Below are positions 1-10,092 of a stretch of 64,000 nt of DNA, one piece after another. The notes below the pieces were generated by a model. It searched no databases. It worked only from the letters and a program-made list of their open reading frames with translations, and was not told where the DNA came from. Positions within the stretch are counted from its first letter, which is position 1. Each line of letters starts with the position of its first letter. The stretch is from Arthrobacter oryzae (GTDB taxonomy: Bacteria > Actinomycetota > Actinomycetes > Actinomycetales > Micrococcaceae). Location of the stretch: contig NZ_JAUSSM010000002.1 in assembly GCF_030812315.1 (NCBI RefSeq), positions 310,001-374,000 of the forward strand, read 5' to 3'. A program made the position numbers and the translations under genes.

Positions 1-289
1 GGGAGACACTTCGCGAAAGGGAGCCGTAGCGGAACTCCGTGCGGTAGCCGTACTTGTCCTGATGCTCGGACTTTTCCTCGCGCTCCGCCTTGATGTGGAG
101 CATCCCGTCGGCCACTGAGACATCCACGTCCGTCTCGGGATCAATGCCGGGCAGTTCCGCCCGCACCACGAGGGTGCTGCCGTCCAGGAACTGTTCCACA
201 CGGATTGACGGCTGCGTCAGGTCCCCCTCGAGGAACCGCCGAAACGGCTCCAGAACATCCGATGGCGTCCATTTACTGAGATCGGCCAT
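1..289 (-). CDS. Hsp20 / alpha-crystallin small heat-shock protein (partial)
   Basis: This is the N-terminal part of a small heat-shock chaperone; the gene runs off the left edge of the window. The translation starts MADLSKWTPSDVLEPF and continues into an alpha-crystallin-type segment (RAELPGIDPETDVDVSV, then GMLHIKAEREEKSE and YRTEFRYGSLSRSV), which is the usual start of the Hsp20 beta-sandwich. Family members are ATP-independent holdases in the cytoplasm that bind unfolded protein. The start is ATG at 287-289, preceded by an AGGGAG ribosome site at 295-300. A perfect inverted repeat lies 62-98 bases upstream and may be its operator. The C-terminal IxI motif is outside the window, so the full length cannot be judged. 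Confidence 0.9.
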   Translation of the reverse strand, partial: MADLSKWTPSDVLEPFRRFLEGDLTQPSIRVEQFLDGSTLVVRAELPGIDPETDVDVSVADGMLHIKAEREEKSEHQDKYGYRTEFRYGSLSRSVS

Positions 290-350
290 GATAGCTCCCT
301 AGTCTTGTTTCCCAGCATGCGGCCGGCCGTGGCATGGGACCGGCCCGTAT

Positions 351-387
351 GCCCATTACACACCTGGCGAACGGGCGTGTAATGGGC
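351..387. repeat. perfect 11-bp inverted repeat upstream of hsp20
   Basis: GCCCATTACAC at 351-361 is repeated in inverse orientation at 377-387 with a 15-nt centre. It lies between the end of fabG (452) and the start of the hsp20 gene (289). There is no U tract after it on either strand, so it is a weak terminator candidate. An operator for the heat-shock gene is the other reading. It does not resemble the HAIR or CIRCE heat-shock operators. Confidence 0.5.
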
Positions 388-451
388 AAAAGGTCCCGTT
401 GTGCCACGGATCCACCCGACAGGGACCCTGGAGCAGGTAGCGGGGGCGGGG

Positions 452-1288
<837 letters not shown>

Positions 1289-1317
1289 TTAAGCCTTGGG
1301 AGCGTGATTAAACAGCC

Positions 1318-1749
1318 GTGACACTTGCAAAACGACCCGGACATTCGATGCCCGGTGGACCGGACGCCGTCTCCGGTGACGCCCAGGTGCACAGCATTAC
1401 GGATGCCGCCTCCGCCCACTCGGAAGAGATGCGCGGGCGGATGATCAAGTACGCCGTGGCCATGGGCATCCGCATGGTGTGCCTGATCCTGGTGTTCGTC
1501 GTGGACGGCTGGTTCAAGGTTGTCCCGATTGCCGGCGCGGTGTTCCTGCCCTGGATTGCAGTGGTCATTGCCAACGGCAGCGACAAAGCGGAGATTCACA
1601 GCGACTACCTGCTCGACTCCGCCCCGCTGGCGGAACTCGAAGCACCGGACGTACCGGCAGCTGCCGAGGACGAAGGCCCAACGGTTCTCCAGGGCGAACT
1701 CATCGAGGACGAAGACGATATCGACGGCCAGGAACGGGCAGCTTCATGA
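1318..1749 (+). CDS. DUF3099 family membrane protein
   Basis: This 143-aa protein of unknown function has the actinobacterial DUF3099 pattern: VHSITDAASAHSEEMRGRM followed by two hydrophobic segments (about residues 43-63 and 66-86) and an acidic C-terminal tail (GELIEDEDDIDGQE). It is therefore probably a small two-helix inner-membrane protein. The start is GTG at 1318. A -35 TTGGAT (1284-1289) and a -10-like TTAAAC (1308-1313) sit just upstream, so the transcript may be leaderless or nearly so. ATG at 1348 is an alternative. It overlaps the next gene by ATGA, and the next genes (Cys protein, SURF1, YbaK) are tightly packed, which suggests one operon. Confidence 0.75.
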   Translation: MTLAKRPGHSMPGGPDAVSGDAQVHSITDAASAHSEEMRGRMIKYAVAMGIRMVCLILVFVVDGWFKVVPIAGAVFLPWIAVVIANGSDKAEIHSDYLLDSAPLAELEAPDVPAAAEDEGPTVLQGELIEDEDDIDGQERAAS

Positions 1750-2006
1750 ACATTTTTGACCTGGCGGGAGGCGATGCTGCGCCTGTCGAAGCGGCTGCGC
1801 CCATGTGCTCCAGGAAGGCCTGCCGGTCCGGTGCCGCCTGGCAGCTGCTGTGGAACAACCCCAAGATCCACACGCCCGAACGCCGCAAGATCTGGCTCGC
1901 CTGTGATGAGCACCGGCTCTGGCTGGAGGATTACCTGCAGACCCGTGGCCTCTGGAAAGAGACGGTGCCGCTGGGCCTGGCAACCGCGTCAGGCAGGGAC
2001 AGCTGA
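1746..2006 (+). CDS. small Cys/His-containing conserved protein
   Basis: This 86-aa cytoplasmic protein has a conserved actinobacterial pattern: a cysteine pair (CSRKAC), then W-x4-WNNPKIH, RRKIWLAC, DEHRLWLEDYL. The Cys-x4-Cys, the later Cys and the His could bind a metal such as zinc, but this is inference. Its function is not known to me. The ATG at 1746 overlaps the stop of the DUF3099 gene by four bases, and its stop at 2004-2006 directly abuts the SURF1 start. This spacing implies translational coupling with an oxidase-assembly gene. Confidence 0.7.
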   Translation: MNIFDLAGGDAAPVEAAAPMCSRKACRSGAAWQLLWNNPKIHTPERRKIWLACDEHRLWLEDYLQTRGLWKETVPLGLATASGRDS

Positions 2007-2876
2007 ATGTACCGCTTCCTCTTTTCCAGCAAGTGGCTGGGCTATTTGCTGCTGGCTGCGATCTTTGCCACGGCCTGCGTGTTCCTGGGCCGCTGGCAGA
2101 TGGACCGCAGGGCCGAGACCCTTGCGGAAATCAACCGGGTCACGTCCAACTACTCGGCCGCTCCCCTGCCGTTCGCCGAAGCCGAGCAGCAGTTTTCCCG
2201 GCTCGATGCCGACAAGGAATGGACCCAGGTTGAGTTGAAGGGCCGCTATGACGTCGCCGGACAGAGGGTGGTGCGCAACCGCCCGCTCAACGGCCAGCCG
2301 GGCTATGAAGTGGTGGTTCCCTTCAAACTCAACACCGGACAGACGGTTGTGGTGGACCGCGGCTGGCTCCCGATCGGTAACAACACCCCGGGCCGCCCCG
2401 ATTCCGTCCCCGAGCCGCCCCCGGGCGAAGTCACCGTGATCGTGCGCCTGAAACCGGGTGAACCCGAACTTCAGCGTGGCGCCCCGGACGGACAGCTTGC
2501 TTCCATTGACCTCCCGGCCTATGCCGCCCAGCTTGGCTACCCCGTACTGACCGGCGCCTACGGGCAGCTCGCCTCCGAAACACCGGCCGCCGCCGCAATG
2601 CCGTACCCCTTCCCGAAGCCTTCAGTGGAAGAGGGTACCCACCTGTCCTATTCGCTGCAGTGGTTCGCCTTCGGCGTCCTGATGTTCATCGGCTTCGGCT
2701 ACGCGGCCCGCCAACAGGCGCGCAACGCGGAGATCGACGCGCAGGACGCCGCGGCGGACGGTGCGGCGCCCGAATATGCCATGGCCGCGAACCGCCGCCG
2801 TCCCGCTCCCCGGAAACGGAAACAGCCGACGGCGGAGGAAGAGGAAGACGCGATCCTGGACGCCCAGGGGTACTGA
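2007..2876 (+). CDS. SURF1 family cytochrome oxidase biogenesis protein
   Basis: This 289-aa protein has the SURF1 layout. One N-terminal transmembrane helix (about residues 8-25) ends in the family motif FLGRWQMDRR. A large extracytoplasmic domain contains RPLNGQPGYEVVVPF and VVDRGWLP. A second helix follows near the C-terminus (SYSLQWFAFGVLMFIGFGY). SURF1 proteins help insert haem a into cytochrome aa3 oxidase, which fits ctaA and ctaB elsewhere in this window. The last 50 residues form a charged cytoplasmic tail rich in Arg, Lys, Pro and Glu. The start codon directly follows the stop of the small upstream gene. Confidence 0.92.
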   Translation: MYRFLFSSKWLGYLLLAAIFATACVFLGRWQMDRRAETLAEINRVTSNYSAAPLPFAEAEQQFSRLDADKEWTQVELKGRYDVAGQRVVRNRPLNGQPGYEVVVPFKLNTGQTVVVDRGWLPIGNNTPGRPDSVPEPPPGEVTVIVRLKPGEPELQRGAPDGQLASIDLPAYAAQLGYPVLTGAYGQLASETPAAAAMPYPFPKPSVEEGTHLSYSLQWFAFGVLMFIGFGYAARQQARNAEIDAQDAAADGAAPEYAMAANRRRPAPRKRKQPTAEEEEDAILDAQGY

Positions 2877-2879
2877 CCG

Positions 2880-3359
2880 ATGAGCCTTGATGCCTTTCCC
2901 GACCCGGTGGCAAACGTGAAGCGCGCGCTCACTGCCCTCGGTGCCGAGGACACCGTGACGGTGTTCGACTCGAAAGTCCCGACGGCGGCAGCTGCGGCCG
3001 CCGCGCTCGGCTGCGACGTCGCGGCAATCACCAACAGCCTGGTGTTTAACCTCGAGGGTTCCCCGCTGCTGATCCTGGCCAGCGGCGCGGCCAAGGTGGA
3101 CGTCCACAAGGTTGCCGCGCAACTGGGCACCGGCAGGATCCGCCGGGCCTCCCCCGAGTTCGTCCTGGAACACACAGGCCAGGAAGTAGGAGGAGTGGCC
3201 CCGGTCGGGCACCCGGAAAAGATCAAAACCCTGCTGGACGAGTCACTCAAAAGCCACGACGTCCTCTGGGCAGGAGCGGGAGACCACAACTCGATGTTCT
3301 CCATCACCTACAAGGACCTGCACAGGATCACCGGCGCAGAAGAGATGCCCGTCCGCTAG
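2880..3359 (+). CDS. YbaK/EbsC-family aminoacyl-tRNA deacylase
   Basis: This 159-aa protein belongs to the YbaK/ProX editing-domain family, which hydrolyses mischarged tRNA such as Cys-tRNAPro in trans. Matching segments are AAAALGCDVAAITNSLVF, LLILASGAAKVDVHKVA and a GGVAPVGHP loop; the Lys and Asp in AKVDVHK are in the usual active-site region. It starts three bases after the SURF1 stop, so it is probably the last gene of the 1318-3359 operon. It is convergent with the ABC-F gene, with only 32 bases between them. Which mischarged tRNA it edits cannot be told from the sequence. Confidence 0.88.
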   Translation: MSLDAFPDPVANVKRALTALGAEDTVTVFDSKVPTAAAAAAALGCDVAAITNSLVFNLEGSPLLILASGAAKVDVHKVAAQLGTGRIRRASPEFVLEHTGQEVGGVAPVGHPEKIKTLLDESLKSHDVLWAGAGDHNSMFSITYKDLHRITGAEEMPVR

Positions 3360-3391
3360 CGAAGCGGACGCACGGACGACGCCAACGAGGC

Positions 3392-4990
<1,599 letters not shown>

Positions 4991-5300
4991 TGCAGCTAAG
5001 GCCTTTCACAACAGGGAACGCCGCGGCACAACGGATGGAGTCTGGGCAGGGCCGGGGCAGTGTGGCCGAGAGAACGGCCCTTACCAGTCTACCGGCACCA
5101 CTCCCCCCGGATTACCTCGGCACTGGCGCCGCGGAAGTCATCTTTTGGCCACCCTGTCCAGAGCGGGCGTCCTCCGTTAGTGGATCCCCTACAAAATACG
5201 GCAGGGACCGGAGACGTATCGTCGAAATGGAGGGAAGCGCCTGTACGCAGGCGGCTGCCCCCAACCCCGTTGCACTTGCACCAATTGACAGGACCTCCCC
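4991..5300. other. divergent intergenic region ABC-F / bioY
   Basis: This 310-base gap should hold the promoters for the leftward ABC-F gene and the rightward biotin operon. A possible leftward -10 (TAGACT on the minus strand, 5096-5101) is visible, but no convincing -35 accompanies it. An AGGA site at 5290-5293 serves bioY. I found no inverted repeat of the BirA or BioQ kind, and no convincing ORF or RNA. Confidence 0.4.
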
Positions 5301-5975
5301 ATGACCAAGACTGACAGTGCCGCCACCAGCCAGGCGGCCTCAGGCGTCAAATCAGGCAGTAAGCCCGGCCGGAAGCGCTGGAACGCCACGGACCTCGGCC
5401 TCATCGCCGTCTTTGCCGCGCTCGTGGCCGGCTCCGCGCTCATTGCGGCCATTCCCGTGGGCGGACTCGGCGTGCCGATCACCCTGCAGACACTCGCCGT
5501 GATGCTGACAGGGCTGGCACTGGGCCCCGGCAGGGCGTTCGCGGCCGTCGGCCTGTACACCCTGCTGGGGCTTGCCGGCCTGCCGATCTTCAGCGGCGGC
5601 AGGAGCGGGCTGGGGATCCTCGCCGGCCCCTCCGCCGGCTACATCATCGCCTTTCCGCTGGCTGCCCTGGCCGTCGGCTGGCTCACCACGATCGTGCTCC
5701 GCCGCACCTTGAAGTACCGGGGGCTGTTCCTGTTCGCCGCGGCCATGGCCACGAGTATTGTGCTGGTGCACGGCCTTGGGGTGCTGGGCATGATGGTCAA
5801 CGCCAAGCTGGACCTTTCAAAGGCTTTCCTCCTGGATTTGGCCTACTACCCGGGCGACATCATTAAGAACCTCCTGGCCGTCAGCATCGCCCTCGCCCTG
5901 CACAAGGCGTTCCCGGATCTCCTGATCCGCCGCGCCGGCGTCCGGAACTCCGGGGCGGGCCAGGCAGCCAGTTAG
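5301..5975 (+). CDS. bioY: biotin transporter BioY (ECF S component)
   Basis: This 224-aa protein is the substrate-binding membrane subunit of an energy-coupling-factor biotin importer. It has about six hydrophobic helices and BioY-type segments: VPITLQTLAVMLTGLALGPGR, then LAGLPIFSGGRSGLGIL and GPSAGYIIAFPLAA. The first 35 residues are a polar Ser/Lys/Gly-rich cytoplasmic leader. It is followed by its ATPase one base after its stop and by the T component, so the whole bioYMN importer is present. ATG at 5301 has an AGGA site 7 nt upstream. Confidence 0.95.
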   Translation: MTKTDSAATSQAASGVKSGSKPGRKRWNATDLGLIAVFAALVAGSALIAAIPVGGLGVPITLQTLAVMLTGLALGPGRAFAAVGLYTLLGLAGLPIFSGGRSGLGILAGPSAGYIIAFPLAALAVGWLTTIVLRRTLKYRGLFLFAAAMATSIVLVHGLGVLGMMVNAKLDLSKAFLLDLAYYPGDIIKNLLAVSIALALHKAFPDLLIRRAGVRNSGAGQAAS

Positions 5976-5976
5976 C

Positions 5977-6729
5977 ATGGGCAGCATCCTTCTGGACGGA
6001 GTCGCCGTTCGGGTGGCGGTGGACGGCAGCCCGCAGCCCAAAACGCTGCTGCGCGGCGTCTCGCTGAATCTTACGGAACAGCGGATCGGCGTGATCGGAG
6101 CCAACGGGTCCGGGAAGTCCACGCTCCTGCGGCTCCTCAACGGACTCGTGGCACCGAGCGACGGAGCGGTGACCGTTGACGGCGACGATACCGTCCGCTC
6201 CGTGCGTGCCGTGCGCCGAAAGGTCGGATTTGTTTTCACGGACCCCCTGTCCCAGCTGGTGATGCCCACCGGCCGGGAGGATGTCGAACTGTCCCTGCGG
6301 CGATCTGTCCGGAACACAACGGAGCGCCGGGACGCTGCCGAGGCGATCCTCAACCGCTTCGCGCTGATGCCGCTGGCGGACCAAAGCATCTACGAGCTCT
6401 CGGGCGGCGAACGGCAGCTGATGGCCCTGGCCGCCGTCCTCGCCGTCGAACCTGCAGTCCTGGTGCTGGATGAGCCGTCCACGCTGCTGGACCTGCGCAA
6501 CCGCGAACTGCTGCGGCGGACCATCTCGGGCCTCAGCCAGCAGATCGTCATGTCCACGCACGACCTGGAGCTGGCCCGGGACATGGACCGCGTCTTGGTG
6601 GTGGAATCCGGACAGGTGGTGTTCGACGGCGGTGCTGGCGCCGCCGTCGAGCACTACCGGGAGCTGTCCGCTGCCAGCCTCCCGCCGGTCAGCGCCACCG
6701 TGCCGCCGGGCAGTCCGGAGGACAGGTGA
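5977..6729 (+). CDS. bioM: biotin ECF transporter ATPase BioM
   Basis: This 250-aa ABC ATPase powers the biotin importer. Walker A is GANGSGKST (about residues 43-51), the Q-loop is in VFTDPLSQLV, the signature is LSGGERQL, Walker B is VLVLDEPSTLLD and the switch His is in MSTHDLEL. It begins one base after the bioY stop and its own stop overlaps the bioN start (GTGA at 6726-6729). This is a typical translationally coupled ECF operon. The SPSTLLD-like D-loop region matches cobalt/biotin-type ECF ATPases. Confidence 0.93.
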   Translation: MGSILLDGVAVRVAVDGSPQPKTLLRGVSLNLTEQRIGVIGANGSGKSTLLRLLNGLVAPSDGAVTVDGDDTVRSVRAVRRKVGFVFTDPLSQLVMPTGREDVELSLRRSVRNTTERRDAAEAILNRFALMPLADQSIYELSGGERQLMALAAVLAVEPAVLVLDEPSTLLDLRNRELLRRTISGLSQQIVMSTHDLELARDMDRVLVVESGQVVFDGGAGAAVEHYRELSAASLPPVSATVPPGSPEDR

Positions 6730-7376
6730 GCAGCCAGGGATTCCTGCTGGTGAACTACGTTCCCGGTACCTCGCCGGTCCACCGGGCGCCGCTCTGGCTA
6801 AAGTTCATGGGGGTGGTTGGCTGCGGCATGGGATCGTTCCTTGTGGTCGACTGGGTGGTTGCCGCGGCGGTGCTGACGTTCATGTGCTCTGTTTTCCTGC
6901 TGAGCGGCGCCGGCCCGGGACGCCTGTACAAGGCCGTCCGGCCCATCCTGCCCGTGCTGCTTGCCATCGGCCTGTTCCAGTGGTGGCAGCTGGGCGGTCC
7001 TGTTGCGGGGCGGATTGTCCTTAACATCCTGGTCTGCGTCGTTGCGGCGTCCATTCTGACCGCCACCACGCCGATGCAGCGGCTCCTCGACGGCGTCGTC
7101 TCGCTGGCTGTGCCGTTCCGGCGTTTTGGCGCGGATCCCGAGCGCTTCGCCCTGACCATCGCGATCATGCTCCGGAGCATTCCGTTCATCGCCGGGGCGT
7201 ACTCGGAGGTGAGGGACTCGGCGCGGGCGCGCGGCCTGGAGCGGAATCCGCGGGCGCTGGTCCTGCCGGTTTTCATCACCACGGTGGCCTACGCCCGCCA
7301 GACCGGCGATGCCCTGGCTGCCCGCGGTCTGGGAGAACCCGACGATGACGACTACCCGCGCCAGGGAGACGGCTAG
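6726..7376 (+). CDS. bioN: biotin ECF transporter T component BioN
   Basis: This 216-aa protein is the transmembrane coupling subunit of the biotin importer. It has about five hydrophobic segments and a cytoplasmic loop with the paired short motifs of EcfT proteins: SEVRDSARARGLERNPR (the A-R-A/G type) and GDALAARGLGEP. These helices contact the ATPase grooves. It starts with GTG inside the bioM stop and ends four bases into the convergent thiolase-like gene. Confidence 0.92.
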   Translation: MSSQGFLLVNYVPGTSPVHRAPLWLKFMGVVGCGMGSFLVVDWVVAAAVLTFMCSVFLLSGAGPGRLYKAVRPILPVLLAIGLFQWWQLGGPVAGRIVLNILVCVVAASILTATTPMQRLLDGVVSLAVPFRRFGADPERFALTIAIMLRSIPFIAGAYSEVRDSARARGLERNPRALVLPVFITTVAYARQTGDALAARGLGEPDDDDYPRQGDG

Positions 7377-8590
7377 GACGTTTCGGCCATCCGGTCGAGA
7401 GGTTCGTACCTGAAGAGGGCCGCGGTTCCCATGCCGCCGGCAATGCTGATCATGGCCAGCGCCAGCTGTCGCGGGCCGCCATTCCGGCCGCCATGGACAG
7501 CGTCCCGGCGCGCCTGGGCAAGGAGCCTCGTCACCAGCACAGCACCGGACGCGCCGTACGCGTGGCCCAAGGCCAGCGCCCCGCCGTCGAGGTTTGCCCG
7601 CCCGGGGTCGATGCCGAGGGCGTCCAGGCAGGCGAGGGTCTGTGAGGCGAAGGCCTCGTTGAATTCCACCAGGTCAATGTCCGCGGCCCGAACGCCGTGC
7701 CCGGCCAGGAGCCGCTGCGCAGCAGCGGCAGCACCCATGCCCAGAACCCGCGGGTCCACCCCCGCGGTATCGGTGCCGAGCACCAGGAGGCCGTCGGCCG
7801 CCCCCAGTTCCCGCGCCCGCTGCAGGGAAGTAATCACGACGGCGGACGCGCCGTCGGCATCAAAACAGGAATTCCCGGCGGTGACAGTCCCGCCCTCCGC
7901 GAACGCCGGCGGGAACCGCGACATCAGGGCGGCCGTCAGGCTTGCCCGCGGACCGTCGTCGGACTCCACGTATCCGGACGCCGCCCGCAGCGCGACGAGC
8001 TCGCCGGTGTAGGTTCCTGATGCTGCCGCGGCCAGCGCCCGCTGGTGGCTCTGCAGCGCGAACCGGTCCTGCCGCTCGCGGCTAATCCCGAAAACCCCGG
8101 CGACATTGTCCGCCGCGGTGCCCATGTCAGGATCGCCGTAGCTGAGCGGCACGAACTGGGCCCGGCGAAAGAACTCGGGGCTGCCGTCGGCTGCCCTGTT
8201 GGCGCGGAGGGGAGCCGTGCTGATGCTTTCAACCCCGCCGGCAAGGTACGCTCCGTTGCCGCCTGCTGCCACCAGCCGCGCAGCGAGCACAATGGCGTCG
8301 AGCCCGGAGCCGCACTGCCTGTCCACGGTGACCCCGGGAACGCTGACCGGCAGTCCGGCCTCCAAAGCGGCCAGGCGCGCCACATTGCCCCCGCCTCCCA
8401 CGGCATTGCCGATCACGATGTCGGTAACGGCCGTTGCCGGCAGGCCGGTGCTTTCCAGGAGGCCGCGAAGGACGGGAGCCAGGAGCTGGTGGGCCCGGAG
8501 TTCCTTGAACGCTCCGTTGACCCGTCGGATGGGGGTGCGCAGGGCGGCGATGACCACCGGCTGGCGGTCAGGTGGCAGTAGCTCAGGCAA
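7373..8590 (-). CDS. thiolase-like protein (YhfS-like), second catalytic Cys replaced by Ser
   Basis: This is a thiolase-fold enzyme of about 405 aa. The nucleophile Cys is conserved at about residue 93 (DRQCGSGLDA), as are NEAFA and the active-site His at about 343 (LGHAYGASG). The C-terminal motif normally written CxGGGMG reads SIAGGMG, so the acid/base Cys is Ser at about 382. Canonical thiolysis or condensation may therefore be weakened, or the reaction may differ. It is co-transcribed downstream of the acyl-CoA ligase. By memory, Bacillus yhfS-yhfT beside bioYB has the same gene set. TTG at 8590 with AAGGA 9 nt upstream is my start; TTG at 8620 or GTG at 8557 are possible. Confidence 0.82.
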   Translation of the reverse strand: MPELLPPDRQPVVIAALRTPIRRVNGAFKELRAHQLLAPVLRGLLESTGLPATAVTDIVIGNAVGGGGNVARLAALEAGLPVSVPGVTVDRQCGSGLDAIVLAARLVAAGGNGAYLAGGVESISTAPLRANRAADGSPEFFRRAQFVPLSYGDPDMGTAADNVAGVFGISRERQDRFALQSHQRALAAAASGTYTGELVALRAASGYVESDDGPRASLTAALMSRFPPAFAEGGTVTAGNSCFDADGASAVVITSLQRARELGAADGLLVLGTDTAGVDPRVLGMGAAAAAQRLLAGHGVRAADIDLVEFNEAFASQTLACLDALGIDPGRANLDGGALALGHAYGASGAVLVTRLLAQARRDAVHGGRNGGPRQLALAMISIAGGMGTAALFRYEPLDRMAETS

Positions 8591-10031
8591 GGCGGCGGAT
8601 CCTTGCGTCGCCGCTCTCAACCCAGTCCAGCAGCAGCTGGCGGCTGACCTTCCCGCGGTCCGTCACCGGCAGTTCCGCGAGGGCAAAGTACTGCAGCGGC
8701 CGCTTGTCCCTGGGAAGGACATCGTCCAGCCCGGCTTTGAGCTGGGTGGCCGTGATGCCGCCATGGGAGGGGACGACGCCGGCCACCACCCGCTGGCCGC
8801 GAACGTCATCGGCCATGCCCGCCGCGACAGCAGCCGCGACACCGGGAACGGAAGCCAGGGCCAGTTCCACCTCATGCGGATAGACGTTCTTGCCGGCTGT
8901 GATGATCATGTCGGCGCGCCGGCCCAGGATGTGAAGCTCACCGTCCTGCAGGTACCCCTGGTCCCCCACCGTGTACCAGCCGTCGAAGCAGCGAAGGGCC
9001 TGCCCGTCGTCGCCCCACAGGTAGCCGTTGCTGACCATGCCGCTGCGGACGCAGATGTTGCCGTCCGTTCCGTCGGCAAGCTCTGCGCCGTCGTCGTCCA
9101 GGATCCGGACGTTAACGCCGGGGAAAGGTTTCCCGATGCCGGTTCCGCCGGCATCCAGCGGCTTTCCGGCCCGCAGGCCCGCACCGGAAACGAAGCTCAG
9201 TTCGGACGCGCCGTAATACTCAAAGATGGTGGCCTTTGGCGCCCAGCGGCGGGCGGCCTCGAGCGTGCGGGCATCCAGCTTGGACCCGGCGCAGATGATG
9301 GAGGTTATGCCGGACGCGTCCACGCAGCCGGCCAGTCCACGTTCACTGAGCAGCCGGAGCATGGTGGGGACAAGGACCAGCCGGGTGATCCCGTCATGTG
9401 TTATGGCGGCATGCACATCGCCAACGTCGAATGATTCCAGGGTGTGGAACTCGGAGCCGGCATACAGGCACTCGGAGAGGGCATACAGGTTGAGGCTGGC
9501 CGCCAGGGGTCCCGGGGCGAGCGTCTTGTCCTGCTGCGTGAGTCCGAAGAACTCGATGGACGCCTCGAAGGACAGCTGCCACGAACTCCTCGACCTCGTG
9601 AACGCCTTGGGCACGGACGTGGTGCCGGAGGTCAGCCCGATCAGGAAGGGGGATTCCGGGCGCCCGTCGCGCAGTTCCCTCGGCTGCGGCGCTGCCGCCG
9701 GTGTGGGGTTTGACGGCGCAGGTTCCGTGGGTTCCGGCTGCGGAATGGCCGCGGTGGCGTGCAGCCTGGCCGCAATGTCAGCCTTGAGCTGTCCCGGCCA
9801 GGTGGGATCGAGGACGGCGCATTGCCGGTCCCCTGCCACGGCAGCAGCGAAGGACACGGCAAAGTCCACGGAGTTGGCCTCGGCGAGCACGCTCACCGCC
9901 CCGGCATCCGGAATCCGCCCCGCGGCGGCATCCCGAAGGGCGGCCCAGCTGAGGTGCCGGCCCGCCACGACGACGGCGGTGTCGTCGGGGCGGTCATCGG
10001 CCCAGCGTTGAAGTCTGTTGAGGAAAGGCAT
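8583..10031 (-). CDS. AMP-binding acyl-CoA synthetase (YhfT-like)
   Basis: This 482-aa protein belongs to the ANL adenylating superfamily, which activates an acid as an acyl-AMP and usually transfers it to CoA. The P-loop is LTSGTTSVPKAF, followed by EYYGASELSF, WYTVGDQGYL and the C-terminal GKVSRQ lysine motif. The N-terminal domain is short and has a Pro/Glu-rich stretch at about residues 95-120 before the P-loop. Its 3' end overlaps the thiolase-like gene, so the two form an operon. ATG at 10031 has TAAAGT 7 nt upstream, hinting at a leaderless mRNA. The substrate is unknown; the bioYMN neighbourhood suggests a biotin-related or medium-chain acid. Confidence 0.85.
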   Translation of the reverse strand: MPFLNRLQRWADDRPDDTAVVVAGRHLSWAALRDAAAGRIPDAGAVSVLAEANSVDFAVSFAAAVAGDRQCAVLDPTWPGQLKADIAARLHATAAIPQPEPTEPAPSNPTPAAAPQPRELRDGRPESPFLIGLTSGTTSVPKAFTRSRSSWQLSFEASIEFFGLTQQDKTLAPGPLAASLNLYALSECLYAGSEFHTLESFDVGDVHAAITHDGITRLVLVPTMLRLLSERGLAGCVDASGITSIICAGSKLDARTLEAARRWAPKATIFEYYGASELSFVSGAGLRAGKPLDAGGTGIGKPFPGVNVRILDDDGAELADGTDGNICVRSGMVSNGYLWGDDGQALRCFDGWYTVGDQGYLQDGELHILGRRADMIITAGKNVYPHEVELALASVPGVAAAVAAGMADDVRGQRVVAGVVPSHGGITATQLKAGLDDVLPRDKRPLQYFALAELPVTDRGKVSRQLLLDWVESGDARIRRLA

Positions 10032-10092
10032 CGGATCAACTTTACCGGCCGGGCACGGGTCCCGGCCTGTCCGGTACGGCTATTGTGACAAT

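Noticed and set aside
351..387. HAIR (HspR) or CIRCE operator
   Set aside because: The arms are GCCCATTACAC with a 15-base centre, which matches neither CTTGAGT-N7-ACTCAAG nor the CIRCE 9-N9-9 repeat.
5041..5100. tRNA or other RNA gene in the ABC-F/bioY gap
   Set aside because: No cloverleaf, CCA end or T-loop pattern could be found here or elsewhere in the window.
5225..5300. BirA or BioQ binding site before bioY
   Set aside because: No TGAAC/GTTAC-type or other clear inverted repeat in the 75 bases before the gene.
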